64,000 nucleotides of DNA from NCBI GenBank assembly GCA_027067965.1, contig JAMOUV010000010.1, positions 124,001 through 188,000 of the forward strand, in the 5' to 3' direction. Position numbers and translations under genes: made by a program. This document shows positions 43,148 to 52,270 of this stretch, piece after piece. Each line of letters begins with the position of its first letter. Position 1 is the stretch's first letter. The stretch is from Flavobacteriales bacterium. Lineage in GTDB: Bacteria; Bacteroidota; Bacteroidia; Flavobacteriales; Flavobacteriaceae. Under the pieces are notes generated by a model. It was given only the letters and a program-made list of their open reading frames with translations. It ran no database searches and was not told the origin of the DNA.

Positions 43148-43885
43148 TTATTTGATACCGTAGGTCAATTTCATGGTTATACTGGCGGTTTTTTCTTTGG
43201 AAGATGTATTAAAAGTGCCTCCCCATGAATAATCTTCGTCGGAATATTGTCCCGTAATTTGAAAAACACCCATCTTGGCATGAATGAGTTTGCCCAAATG
43301 CGCACCCGAATTTTCGGCAATTTTTTCCGCTCGATTTCTAGCATTTTCCGTGGCTTTGGATATCATTTCCAATTTCAAATCTTCCAGCTTGGTATAATAG
43401 TACCGGGGCGAATACGAATAAAATTTTACACCTTTATTCAAAAGTTCCGTAATTTCTCTTCCCACTTTTTCCACGGTTTCCACCTTTTTGGACTTCACGG
43501 TTACATTTTGAGTGAGTTCGTAACCCAAAAATTCTTCGCCGGCATAATTGCCGTTTTCCAAATAAATAGGCCTGGTTTTATTGGTGGTTTGTACCGCGGA
43601 AAATACGATTTCATCTTTATCTATTCCTTTCCCTATCAAATATTTCTCTACAATTTCTTTGTCGCGATTCAAACGATTGTATGCCCTTTTTATGTCTTGA
43701 TCAAAAGCCGAAAAACTGCCTTCCCATACAATCAAATCGGAAGTAAAATCCGTTTTGCCCAAACCTACTACGGAAATCTTCTTTTCGCTCTTATTGCGAT
43801 GCATAAATGCATTCCCCAAAAGATAAGCCGCAATGACAATGGCAAGAGAAAAAAGCAAGGCGGAGATAATATTGCTTCGATTCAT
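43148..43885 (-). CDS. SIMPL (DUF541) domain protein
   Basis: The 245-residue protein has one N-terminal helix (about 8-27) and a SIMPL domain: ISVVGLGKTDFTSDLIVWEGSFSA, then GYELTQNVTVKSKKVETVEKV, and MISKATENARNRAEKIAENSGAHLGKL. Family members are periplasmic and of unknown function. It leads the leftward operon and is followed by the kinase gene after 33 bp. A -7 box lies 17 bp upstream. Confidence 0.88.
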   Translation of the reverse strand: MNRSNIISALLFSLAIVIAAYLLGNAFMHRNKSEKKISVVGLGKTDFTSDLIVWEGSFSAFDQDIKRAYNRLNRDKEIVEKYLIGKGIDKDEIVFSAVQTTNKTRPIYLENGNYAGEEFLGYELTQNVTVKSKKVETVEKVGREITELLNKGVKFYSYSPRYYYTKLEDLKLEMISKATENARNRAEKIAENSGAHLGKLIHAKMGVFQITGQYSDEDYSWGGTFNTSSKEKTASITMKLTYGIK

Positions 43886-43902
43886 AAGAAGTTGATTATT
43901 AA

Positions 43903-43910
43903 CAAATATA
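43903..43910 (-). promoter_or_regulatory. -7 promoter box of the SIMPL-led operon
   Basis: Minus-strand TATATTTG fits the consensus, 17 bp before the start at 43885. Confidence 0.5.
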
Positions 43911-44047
43911 ATAAAATTTTTCTCATGCTTGTGTGACAGGACCGTTTATTTGTTTCATCATTTAAAAAACCGACCGCAAATTCCGTTTTGATATAAGGAT
44001 ATAAAAACTTTGATGAATGAAAATTAGACAGGTATTATTAAGGTTCG

Positions 44048-44080
44048 TAAAAGCAAAAACCGCCCCTTTCGAGGCGGTTT
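44048..44080 (-). terminator. Terminator of the DUF5689 lipoprotein gene
   Basis: On the minus strand AAACCGCC pairs with GGCGGTTT (8 bp) around an 8-nt loop, followed by a T-rich tail, 27 bp after the stop. Confidence 0.85.
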
Positions 44081-44107
44081 GTAATATGTATTATAAGGAT
44101 GAAAACT

Positions 44108-46201
44108 TTATTGCTTGATTATCACATTATCTACACGGTAAGTGCCCGTTTTTCCGTAAGTACCGCTTCCACTGTAACGGAAACCGATATAAACGGTCTG
44201 TCCGGCATAAGCCGACAAATCGATATCGCCCGAATCAATCCAAGCGTGATTGGGATCGGTTTGGGTGGCTATTCGTGCATTTAAGGGCGCCCATGTAGCA
44301 CCTTGGACGTCATAACCGTTAAAATCGGTGGAAACAAAGACTTCCAAAGCATCATGCGTCCAATATGCTTTGGCCGTTTGGAAAGTTAATTTCATACCAT
44401 TCGAAACGGAAACGGGCGGCGAAATTAACCAAGCGATATTTTGGGCTTCATTGCTCCGGTAAGCACTCATTTGGGCATAATGATTCACCGTGCCCGAATA
44501 AAAACCGCCTTGCCAGGTGCGCGTACCGGCTTCGGCATAGTTATACCAGTCTTGCAAATTTATTTCCTCGTTTTTCTCCGTCGTGCCGAAAGTTTCCAAC
44601 AATACCGGTGCGTCGCAGCGTTCTTGTTCCATTTGCACATCATAAATATCGCGCATGATAATTTGAAGTTCGTCATTCGTAATGGTACCGTCATGATCGG
44701 CATCATAACAACTCAGGATACCTGTCAGGGTGCCGCTACCGTAACGCACATGCGCATCGGCAAAATTGGCATAACCGCTTGTACGTACAATTACGCCGTT
44801 ATTCGAACTACATGATACCAACATGCGGTTAGCCGAATGCGGCCGGGGACGACTGCTATGACTATCGCTAAAAGCAAAATTTTCTTTGACCGCATAATCA
44901 TGGAATTTTACATCGGTGATTTTAACCAATTTACCGACCATATTATAATTCAATCCGCCAATTTGCACTTCTTCCGGTTGCACTTCTTCGGTACGGTCCA
45001 TAAAGAAAATATGGTCCTGGTCGATTTCATCCGTGATGCGGCCTATTCTTCCATGGTAAATATCTCCCAATTGTATTTCGCCGTTTTTGATTCCCACATA
45101 CAAGTCCTTTACTTTGATGCGCATTTTTGCACCGCGATGATATCCTCTCAAATACAAATCGCGCATATTCAAATTCAATTTGATGCCTCCGCTTTGGTCG
45201 GCAATATAAACGGCTTTATACAGATTACCGCTTTTGTCCGATGCGGTAACCTTGGCTTCTATAATCCAATCATCGGTAATTTGAACCAATTCGTTGGACC
45301 CCAAAGCCGATTTCAAATCCGAAATACGGGCATTAGGAGTCAAAGCCGAAGCGTCGCAAGTCGGTGTGGAACCGTCGCAACGCGAACCGTTCATTTGTAC
45401 ATCGGAAAGATCACGGATATATATCTGAAACGTGTTTCTATACTTTCCCAGTACTGCCGTTACACTCCCTTTACCGGAAGGAACTTTGGTCTTGGCAAAA
45501 TCGGCATAACCGCTATTACGCATGACCAAATAAGTTCCCGAACAATCTTCCACATATTTATTTACGCCGCTCAATCCCTCCAAACTATAGGTGGAACATA
45601 AATCGGATTTCCGGAATTGCACGTCTTCGAGTTTGATTAAAGTATTCAAATAATTATCACCGTTGGTTAAAATTTCCGAAATACTTACCACGGTAGGCGT
45701 AATTTCCACCGGTGCGTCACAGGAAGCAAAGACTCTGTTTTTTACTTCGGTAGGAGGAATCCTGCCGATACGTGTACCGTAGCCCGTGTCGTAAGTCATT
45801 CCCAGTTTATACACGCCCCGGTCTTTACCGATAAAAAGTCCTTTTACTTTTATCAAAACCTTTTTGCCCACCGGATAATCCACATAAAGATTGCGTTGGT
45901 CCAAAGACACATAAATTCCCGCCGAGGGCGACGAAGGTGCATCCTGAATCACCATAGCCGTATAATAATTTCCCGCCTCATCGGACGATACTACATATCC
46001 TTCGATAACCCAATCCTGCTGAATTTGAACAATATCACCCGTAGGCGAAAGAGCCAAGATATCCGAAATATCGGCATTGGCCGTCAAGCCCTGACTCGGA
46101 CAATCCAATTGAGGTTCCTCCCAAGTTTTTTCGCAAGACGACATCCCAATCAATCCGGATGCTATTAATACATAGGTAAAAAATTTGACTATATTTTTCA
46201 T
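44108..46201 (-). CDS. DUF5689 lipoprotein with C-terminal choice-of-anchor-type domain
   Basis: The 697-residue lipoprotein (lipobox MSSC) has two DUF5689 domains, about 35-275 and 285-530. Each begins with an NA(D/R)ISD motif plus DDWxIExxVxxSD-type OB-fold strands and ends (I)RDxxDVQM. A C-terminal jelly-roll (LLETFGTTEKNEEINLQDWYNYAEAGTRTW to TYRVDNVIIKQ) follows. It sits 21 bp after the TonB receptor gene, a pairing analogous to SusC/SusD, so it may present a substrate at the cell surface. I start at the ATG before the signal sequence; another in-frame ATG lies 18 bp upstream. Confidence 0.85.
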   Translation of the reverse strand: MKNIVKFFTYVLIASGLIGMSSCEKTWEEPQLDCPSQGLTANADISDILALSPTGDIVQIQQDWVIEGYVVSSDEAGNYYTAMVIQDAPSSPSAGIYVSLDQRNLYVDYPVGKKVLIKVKGLFIGKDRGVYKLGMTYDTGYGTRIGRIPPTEVKNRVFASCDAPVEITPTVVSISEILTNGDNYLNTLIKLEDVQFRKSDLCSTYSLEGLSGVNKYVEDCSGTYLVMRNSGYADFAKTKVPSGKGSVTAVLGKYRNTFQIYIRDLSDVQMNGSRCDGSTPTCDASALTPNARISDLKSALGSNELVQITDDWIIEAKVTASDKSGNLYKAVYIADQSGGIKLNLNMRDLYLRGYHRGAKMRIKVKDLYVGIKNGEIQLGDIYHGRIGRITDEIDQDHIFFMDRTEEVQPEEVQIGGLNYNMVGKLVKITDVKFHDYAVKENFAFSDSHSSRPRPHSANRMLVSCSSNNGVIVRTSGYANFADAHVRYGSGTLTGILSCYDADHDGTITNDELQIIMRDIYDVQMEQERCDAPVLLETFGTTEKNEEINLQDWYNYAEAGTRTWQGGFYSGTVNHYAQMSAYRSNEAQNIAWLISPPVSVSNGMKLTFQTAKAYWTHDALEVFVSTDFNGYDVQGATWAPLNARIATQTDPNHAWIDSGDIDLSAYAGQTVYIGFRYSGSGTYGKTGTYRVDNVIIKQ

Positions 46202-46222
46202 GATTATTCTTATTTTCATTAA

Positions 46223-49027
46223 TTAAAATCTTAAACTTAACATCACAAAATAATTGCGTCCGTAACTCATCCAATATTTATTGCCGAACACCGGAATTTT
46301 ATTGATTTTTTCATCCACATAGAGTTCCGGATAACTGGCTTTCCTGGATTGTTCGAAGCCGCCGGTAGGGTTCACTTCATTCAAAAGATTATTGGCCAAT
46401 ACAAACAAGCCGATATAATAATCTTTCACTTTCCATGATTTTCCACCGATAAGATTCAAGTGAGTGTATTCTTTTATTTTTTCCTGAGCCAATAAATCTT
46501 CCAATATTTCATCGTTTACCGCCGGAATATCCCAATCGTCACGTCCGCGGTAATCGGTTATTTTGCCGTAAGGTTCGTTGGTATCGGGATTTAGATAAAA
46601 GCGTTCGGTACGAAGTATGGGACTTATATTGATATAACTGTGATTAAAATAATTAAAATTCAATCCGACAAACCAGTATTTAGGACTTCTGTATTCCACT
46701 CCGATGGAAGCGGCATGTTGAGGCCCGTTAGCCAAACGGTAGCCCTTCAGATTAGACACTCCCAAATAAGTGGCGTCAAATAAATCGGAAGCCACATACA
46801 CATCGGGATTGTTGTCATACACATGTTTTCCCAAGGCCAATGCACCGGTCAATTTCCATTCGGGCGTAAGTTGGGTTTCAATGCCCCACTCCAAACCTTC
46901 GTAAAATCGCGCCTCGCCGACAACCATTTGGGTCAGGAAGAAGGCATTACCGTTTATGCTGGACGGAATACCGGGCACGCCGTTCAATGAAATGCCTTCG
47001 GCGAAGAATCTTTGTATCTCTGTGAAATTATCAATCTTGGTCAAATATCCCGTCAATCGCGATTTGAAATACGGCGAACGGAAAATGTAAGACACATCCA
47101 CACTACCTATTTGTTCGTTGGAAATATCGGGTATCATTGCACCACTCACTCGACTGTTGTAATATACATTTCGCATGTCGGGCGCCTTGGATTGATAAAT
47201 TAAATTGGCATTCACCAAATGGCGACCGGTGATTTTGAATGTAGCGCCGGCTTTAAACGCATATTCGTTGAAAAGTTTGGCTTCGTTTTTTCCGTAGGAA
47301 TCTTCGAACAACGGATTTTTAAACAAACCTTCGCGTTGATATTGTGTAAAACCACCTGAAACGGCACCATATACATCCAAGTACTTGCCCGAATACTGCA
47401 GTTGTGCAAATGCTTGGGCCCGTGTGCCGTCAATTAAGAAATTATAACCGAACTTATCTCCTACACCCACTTTCCGGTTGGGATTATTCAGATCGTTATC
47501 TTCCAATCCCGCCGGTGCATACGGATTGCGGTCGATGAAAAACGGTGCGCCCAATAAATCGTCCATCCGGGCAAAACCTTCGGAATTGACTTTCTGAATA
47601 AGGTAGGAAGCATTCAAAATCAATTTGTCCGAAAATCGTTTGTTAAAATTGGAAGTCAAATAAAAATTGTCGTCTTTTATGACATCATCATATAGATAAT
47701 ATCTTGCGCTTCCACCGTCGGCCGTGTTGCTTTTATTGGCTTGATAAAGATAATGCCAATCAATTTGACCTTTTTCGGTAAATTCATAATATAAATTGGC
47801 CGCTTCGGCTTCGTTACCTTTAGATAACCAATAAGAAGGCAAATACCGGTAATAAGTAGGGTCGGGATTATTGGCATTATAATAGCCGATTCGACTATTG
47901 GCTATACTTACTTGGCGATATGCCAAACTGGTTTGCAAAGAAGTGTTTTGATCGATGGTCCAATTATGAGTCAATATAAGGGTCGGGGCCAATAATTTTT
48001 TTACGCGTGCATTTCTTCGTTTTCCGTTTTGAAAACCCCAATAAGCATTATATCGCGGGTTTTTGTATTCATACACTTCCATGGTATTGGGAGAAGATTT
48101 TCCTCTTACATTGGGCGTAACGAAAACACTGAGATTAAAACTATGGTTGTCATTTATTCTTTTCTCCGCTGCGAGGAAAATACTTTTTGCATCATAAAAG
48201 GTTCCTTCAAAATATCCTTGATCGGCATACCGGAAGGAAGCCAGCGAAGCAAAAGCCCAACCGTTTTTCATCATACCGGTTGCATAAGTTCCCATCACGC
48301 GGTGTTGATAACTTCGATTGGTAATGGCATAGGAAATCTTTTTGCTTCTTCTAATATCCGATGCTTTGATATTATAATTCACACCGCCAAGCGGTCCGGG
48401 AATGCCGTAATCGGCGGGCACCATATTTTGAAACAATTCCCGGGCGCGCATTACGTCGTTAAGTCCGCCCCAAGTGGACCACTGCGGCCTGCCGTCATAT
48501 AATTGGTTAAACGGCACGCCGTTAAAATATACGGTTGAATACTTGGAATCCATTCCACGCAAGCTGAACCGTGCGCTACTGAATTGAAAGGATGTGGCAC
48601 GCGAAAAAGCATCTTGTCCCGAATGTAAAATTCCGGAGATGTTTTCTGCATTTTCTTCATCACTTTCCAATTCCTGTTCACTGATATTAATCACGCCCAT
48701 TTCCACATTTTCGGGCAAGGCGGGCCAAAGCATTATTTCGCCCAAATTCAAGGTTTCGCCGGGTTTTACCACCACCTGCATGACCACACTTTCATAACCG
48801 TCTTTTTCCATTTGGAGTGCATATTCTCCCGCAGGTGCATTTTCCAATACAAAGCCCCCGTCGCGGTCGGTAAAGGTTTCTATTTTTGTACCTTGAATAA
48901 ATACCTTGACTTTTTCAATTCCTTCGGCCGTGTCGGGTTCAACCACCTTTCCGGTTATTTTTCCCGTTTCTTGTGCCGTTAAGGTTAATGAAAACAGCAA
49001 CAGCAAAAAACTAACAATCGATTTCAT
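46223..49027 (-). CDS. TonB-dependent receptor paired with a DUF5689 lipoprotein
   Basis: The 934-residue receptor has a signal peptide ending LTAQ, a CarboxypepD_reg-like domain (GKITGKVVEPDTAEGIEKVKVFIQGT), a divergent plug with RFSLRGMDSKYSTVYFNGVPFNQLYDG, and a barrel ending MLSLRF. In other flavobacteria such receptors can neighbour secreted nucleases, which would suit nucleic-acid or phosphate scavenging. No nuclease is present here, so the substrate is open. The -7 box lies at 49058-49065. Confidence 0.9.
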   Translation of the reverse strand: MKSIVSFLLLLFSLTLTAQETGKITGKVVEPDTAEGIEKVKVFIQGTKIETFTDRDGGFVLENAPAGEYALQMEKDGYESVVMQVVVKPGETLNLGEIMLWPALPENVEMGVINISEQELESDEENAENISGILHSGQDAFSRATSFQFSSARFSLRGMDSKYSTVYFNGVPFNQLYDGRPQWSTWGGLNDVMRARELFQNMVPADYGIPGPLGGVNYNIKASDIRRSKKISYAITNRSYQHRVMGTYATGMMKNGWAFASLASFRYADQGYFEGTFYDAKSIFLAAEKRINDNHSFNLSVFVTPNVRGKSSPNTMEVYEYKNPRYNAYWGFQNGKRRNARVKKLLAPTLILTHNWTIDQNTSLQTSLAYRQVSIANSRIGYYNANNPDPTYYRYLPSYWLSKGNEAEAANLYYEFTEKGQIDWHYLYQANKSNTADGGSARYYLYDDVIKDDNFYLTSNFNKRFSDKLILNASYLIQKVNSEGFARMDDLLGAPFFIDRNPYAPAGLEDNDLNNPNRKVGVGDKFGYNFLIDGTRAQAFAQLQYSGKYLDVYGAVSGGFTQYQREGLFKNPLFEDSYGKNEAKLFNEYAFKAGATFKITGRHLVNANLIYQSKAPDMRNVYYNSRVSGAMIPDISNEQIGSVDVSYIFRSPYFKSRLTGYLTKIDNFTEIQRFFAEGISLNGVPGIPSSINGNAFFLTQMVVGEARFYEGLEWGIETQLTPEWKLTGALALGKHVYDNNPDVYVASDLFDATYLGVSNLKGYRLANGPQHAASIGVEYRSPKYWFVGLNFNYFNHSYINISPILRTERFYLNPDTNEPYGKITDYRGRDDWDIPAVNDEILEDLLAQEKIKEYTHLNLIGGKSWKVKDYYIGLFVLANNLLNEVNPTGGFEQSRKASYPELYVDEKINKIPVFGNKYWMSYGRNYFVMLSLRF

Positions 49028-49057
49028 GATACTTATTTGAATTTTTATGTTTCAAGG

Positions 49058-49065
49058 CAAATTTA
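49058..49065 (-). promoter_or_regulatory. -7 promoter box of the TonB/DUF5689 pair
   Basis: Minus-strand TAAATTTG fits the consensus, 30 bp before the start at 49027. Confidence 0.5.
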
Positions 49066-49121
49066 GGTTTTTATTTGTTAGAAATAAAAAAACATAAGTC
49101 ATCATCGGGCTAAAAACCGGA

Positions 49122-49153
49122 GCAAAATAAAAAACCGCCCCGAAAAGGCGGTT
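49122..49153 (-). terminator. Terminator of tmRNA
   Basis: On the minus strand AACCGCC pairs with GGCGGTT (7 bp) around a 7-nt loop, followed by a T-rich tail. It begins 7 bp after the tmRNA 3' end. Confidence 0.85.
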
Positions 49154-49159
49154 ATTTAG

Positions 49160-49554
49160 TGGAGTCGGAGGGACTCGAACCCTCGTCCGGTCAAGTTCCA
49201 GACAAGCTTTCTACATGCTTAGTCCGCGATTATATCTCGACCGCAAGCCGTCCACGGACAGACTACTTACGGCCCAGCCGCTTAATTTTTCGGAACGGTT
49301 TAGCGGCATCGCCGTTCCTAGGTTTACTTTACGGAGCCCCTGCACCGGACGCCGTAAACCAAGGCATCCGAGGGACTTCTCGCCTTCCGGCCTTGCCGGA
49401 ACTCGGCTTAATTCCTACTATACTTCGGAATTAAGCAGCGAGAGCAAAGTTAGCTTCGCCGTTTATTTGTCGCTTGGGGCTTGATTAACGAGGGAACCCC
49501 AACCTCGGCATGCTTACTTGTCAAAGATCCTTGCCGTCGAAACCGGTCGACCCC
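49160..49554 (-). ncRNA. ssrA: tmRNA (SsrA)
   Basis: tmRNA rescues stalled ribosomes by adding a degradation tag. The 395-nt gene reads GGGGTCGACC at its 5' end and ends GAGTCCCTCCGACTCCA, so GGGGUCG and CGACUCC form the acceptor stem. GGTTCGAGTCC is the T-arm. CCA is not separately encoded. The tag frame (49460 down to 49431) encodes GEANFALAA and then TAA, close to known Bacteroidota tags. It is the third RNA in a leftward tRNA-Gly, tRNA-Leu, tmRNA series. Open frames across it are spurious. Confidence 0.96.
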
Positions 49555-49589
49555 ATATGTTTACTATCAAAAAGTGTGCCTAAAAATAG

Positions 49590-49675
49590 TACTCGGGGCG
49601 GGACTTGAACCCGCACGGGCATTACTGCCCATTGGATTTTAAGTCCAACGCGTCTACCAATTCCGCCACCCGAGC
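49590..49675 (-). tRNA. tRNA-Leu (anticodon TAA)
   Basis: The 86-nt gene has GCTCGGG / CCCGAGT acceptor strands, anticodon loop CTTAAAA with TAA at 49639-49641, a long variable arm and a normal T-arm. CCA is not encoded. Confidence 0.96.
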
Positions 49676-49690
49676 CCTATTAAAAAAAAG

Positions 49691-49763
<73 letters not shown>

Positions 49764-49775
49764 ATTATGCGGATG

Positions 49776-49807
49776 CAAATATACAAACTTTTTATAATTT
49801 CAGTCAA
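49776..49807 (-). promoter_or_regulatory. Promoter of the tRNA-Gly / tRNA-Leu / tmRNA unit
   Basis: On the minus strand, -33 TTG (49805-49807) and -7 TATATTTG (49776-49783) are 21 bp apart. The -33 lies inside the last codons of the upstream protein gene. Confidence 0.7.
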
Positions 49808-51377
49808 GCGTGATATTGATTTTCTCCTCCAAATCCCAATTGGGCCTTACTTCTAATATTTTGGGATAATGAAATACCGGTTCGGGCTGGCGACGTGCTT
49901 TCAAATCGCCCGGGTCCCATACTCCGTTTTGATTTAAATCCCAAATTATCCTGATTTTATACCTGCCGGGCGGTAAATACCTAAAAAGATAAGTTCGGGC
50001 CCGCGATTCGATTTGCCGGACTACACGTTTTTGAGTGGATTCATATAATTGAACAATAAGCGGAGATTGGCCGGGAATCGTATCGAGGACGAGTTTTAAG
50101 TTTCCAGTTTTTCTACTCATCTCGTATTCCACTTGATGCGTTAAGGTATCGGAATGGGTGCCGCCTAAAAAATCATGCAATGCACCCGGTTTGATTAATA
50201 TACGGTAGGTTCGTTTTTCTTCATCATAAGGAATGACAAAATAAACACTTCCGTTAGATTGCAATCCTACATTAAATGTGGTCTGCGGTGTGATTCTGAT
50301 CCGGGAACTATCTATTTTGACCAACGGAATAGTAGGATATAAAAACAAAGTATCCAAGGGATAAAGTTTCGGGCTATTAAACCTGAACAACAAGGTATCT
50401 TTTTTTTCTTTTTGAACCACACTAAGGGTTTGGTAAACGGTGTCTTTATTCTCGGTGATTACAAACCGCAAGGTGTCGCCTTTCTTCGTTTGCTTTATCC
50501 AAACATCGGCATGCGTCCCGCGCGTATAATGTTTTACGGTCTTTCCCTTCACATCCACGTCCAATTCCCTTGAAGGACGCGAAAGTTCCAATGCCCATTT
50601 ATGCATGGTTTTTTGCTTCAAATCTTTGACTTTTAACGGCATTTTCTCCGGAAAAAGAATTAAATGCACCTCTTTGTCTCGCGGGATTTTTATTTTTTCA
50701 TTCAAAAAAGCGATTTGTTCTTTCCCCGGCTGATAATTCAAACTACCGTTTTCGTCGGAAAATGCGACCAAAATATAATCGCCCGCAGCCAAGTTTTCAA
50801 AAATAAAAGAACCGTCCTTTCGTACACGGGCCAAATAATAGGGCTTGGCCACGAACAGTAGCGAATCGGTATAGGAATCGGCGGGATATAAGCCGGCAAT
50901 TATTTTTTCGGGTAAATCAAAATCGTAAGAAGGTTTTACGGTGCCCTTTAAAGTTAAGGAATCCAGATGGGGACCGGTGGAAAAAACATAGGTGTAATCT
51001 TTTAAGATATTGCCTTCATGATAATCTTTAATGGCATCGTTAAAATAAATGGTGTAGGTGGTATTGGGGCGTAATTTTTCCTTAAATCGGATTTGTATTT
51101 TTTTGTCCGCATAGCCCGAGGGTTTAATTTCCGGTGGCTTTTGGAGCGGCGGCGAAATTACAATTTTTTGCAAGGGATTGTCCAAAGTAATAAACTCATC
51201 GAATTTGATAATAATACGGTCCCGGTTGAAATTCACGGTCCCCGACGGCGGAAAGGCGCTCAAAACTTGAGGCGGAGTTGTGTCTTTATCTCCTCCGGAT
51301 GGCATTCCTTGTCGCGCACAATCGGTAAGCAGGTAAAAAACCGATAAAAAAAGAAATATGTAAGATAATTTTTTCAT
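49800..51377 (-). CDS. Ig-like (Big_5/SbsA-type) domain lipoprotein
   Basis: The 525-residue protein has a lipobox LLTDC and an N-terminal SbsA/Big_5-type Ig-like domain (DTTPPQVLSAFPPSGTVNFNRDRIIIKFDEFITLDN to YTYVFSTG), common in Bacteroidota envelope lipoproteins. About 390 further beta-rich residues follow, with a carboxypeptidase-like repeat FENLAAGDYILVAFSDENGS. A similar RYLPPGRYKIRIIWDLNQNGVWDPG segment lies near the C-terminus. An ATG 9 bp upstream is also possible. It is the last gene of the six-gene leftward operon. Confidence 0.83.
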   Translation of the reverse strand: MKKLSYIFLFLSVFYLLTDCARQGMPSGGDKDTTPPQVLSAFPPSGTVNFNRDRIIIKFDEFITLDNPLQKIVISPPLQKPPEIKPSGYADKKIQIRFKEKLRPNTTYTIYFNDAIKDYHEGNILKDYTYVFSTGPHLDSLTLKGTVKPSYDFDLPEKIIAGLYPADSYTDSLLFVAKPYYLARVRKDGSFIFENLAAGDYILVAFSDENGSLNYQPGKEQIAFLNEKIKIPRDKEVHLILFPEKMPLKVKDLKQKTMHKWALELSRPSRELDVDVKGKTVKHYTRGTHADVWIKQTKKGDTLRFVITENKDTVYQTLSVVQKEKKDTLLFRFNSPKLYPLDTLFLYPTIPLVKIDSSRIRITPQTTFNVGLQSNGSVYFVIPYDEEKRTYRILIKPGALHDFLGGTHSDTLTHQVEYEMSRKTGNLKLVLDTIPGQSPLIVQLYESTQKRVVRQIESRARTYLFRYLPPGRYKIRIIWDLNQNGVWDPGDLKARRQPEPVFHYPKILEVRPNWDLEEKINITLD

Positions 51378-51395
51378 CTGCCCCAAAATAATTAT

Positions 51396-52265
51396 TTATC
51401 GGATATTACGCCAATTTTTAAAGAAATTTTTTGATGCATCATTTATAAAATCGGTGTGTTGATATTTATTCCGGTAATTCGTTATGTCTTGCGGAGTTAA
51501 GAGACCGGTTTTGTCTCTATGTTGCAAGTGAAGAGCAAGATAAAACAAATTATCGGGATGGACTTGCACCAATTTTTTCGATTCTTTGTATGCTTTCGAA
51601 TAATTTTCATACACGTCGCGATAAATTCGCATCAATACATAACTTGCTTCGGTGGCAATGACCGGATTGCTATGTCCGCTTAACTCCCGGAGGTAATCAA
51701 GTCCTTTTTGAATATCGCCGTCGGGAATGGTGAGGAAATAAGGATACAAATACCAATATTTTTCGCGGCCATAACCGGTGGAAAAAAGATAAATCGCTGC
51801 GGTGAGTTTGTAATAAGGCGAATATTCGGCCGAATCCAAGGAAGTTTGGATTCGCCTGGCCGTTTTGTGTGCCGAACGCAAAGCATCTATAAACCGGTCT
51901 TCTTTGAATGCCAAACGATAATCGAAACCGTAAGTCATCAAAGCGATATATGAACGCTCTTCATTATTTTTCTTATAAAATTCATTGGCTTGATTAAGGA
52001 AATTGACCAACGAATCATGATAAATTTTTTTATCATTGGAAATGACATATAACCACCAATAATAATTTACATGAAAAAAGAGATATTCACCCCGCCGAAC
52101 GGTTGATTTGTTTTTCTCCATATAATCCTTGGCTTCCTTAAACCGGAAATCATGCATCAGGGATAAACTATGATATAAAGGCGACCCTTTTTGTAAAAAA
52201 TTATCTTGGCTTTGTGCAAAAACCGGCATCATACCCATCCATAAGATGATAAAAAGATTTTTCAT
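51396..52265 (-). CDS. Unassigned exported helical protein
   Basis: I do not recognise this 289-residue protein. A signal peptide (ending near VFAQSQ) precedes an all-helical sequence with TPR-like spacing (YHSLSLMHDFRFKEAKDYMEK, and EASYVLMRIYRDVYENYSKAYKESKKLVQVHPDN near the C-terminus) and many aromatic residues. It starts 5 bp after the upstream TPR gene's stop and 18 bp before the Ig-like lipoprotein gene's start, so it belongs to the same operon. Confidence 0.7.
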   Translation of the reverse strand: MKNLFIILWMGMMPVFAQSQDNFLQKGSPLYHSLSLMHDFRFKEAKDYMEKNKSTVRRGEYLFFHVNYYWWLYVISNDKKIYHDSLVNFLNQANEFYKKNNEERSYIALMTYGFDYRLAFKEDRFIDALRSAHKTARRIQTSLDSAEYSPYYKLTAAIYLFSTGYGREKYWYLYPYFLTIPDGDIQKGLDYLRELSGHSNPVIATEASYVLMRIYRDVYENYSKAYKESKKLVQVHPDNLFYLALHLQHRDKTGLLTPQDITNYRNKYQHTDFINDASKNFFKNWRNIR

Positions 52266-52270
52266 ATTCC

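Noticed and set aside
49159-49484. Two overlapping open frames on the plus strand
   Set aside because: They read the antisense of tmRNA, whose acceptor stem, T-arm and tag frame are all identifiable.
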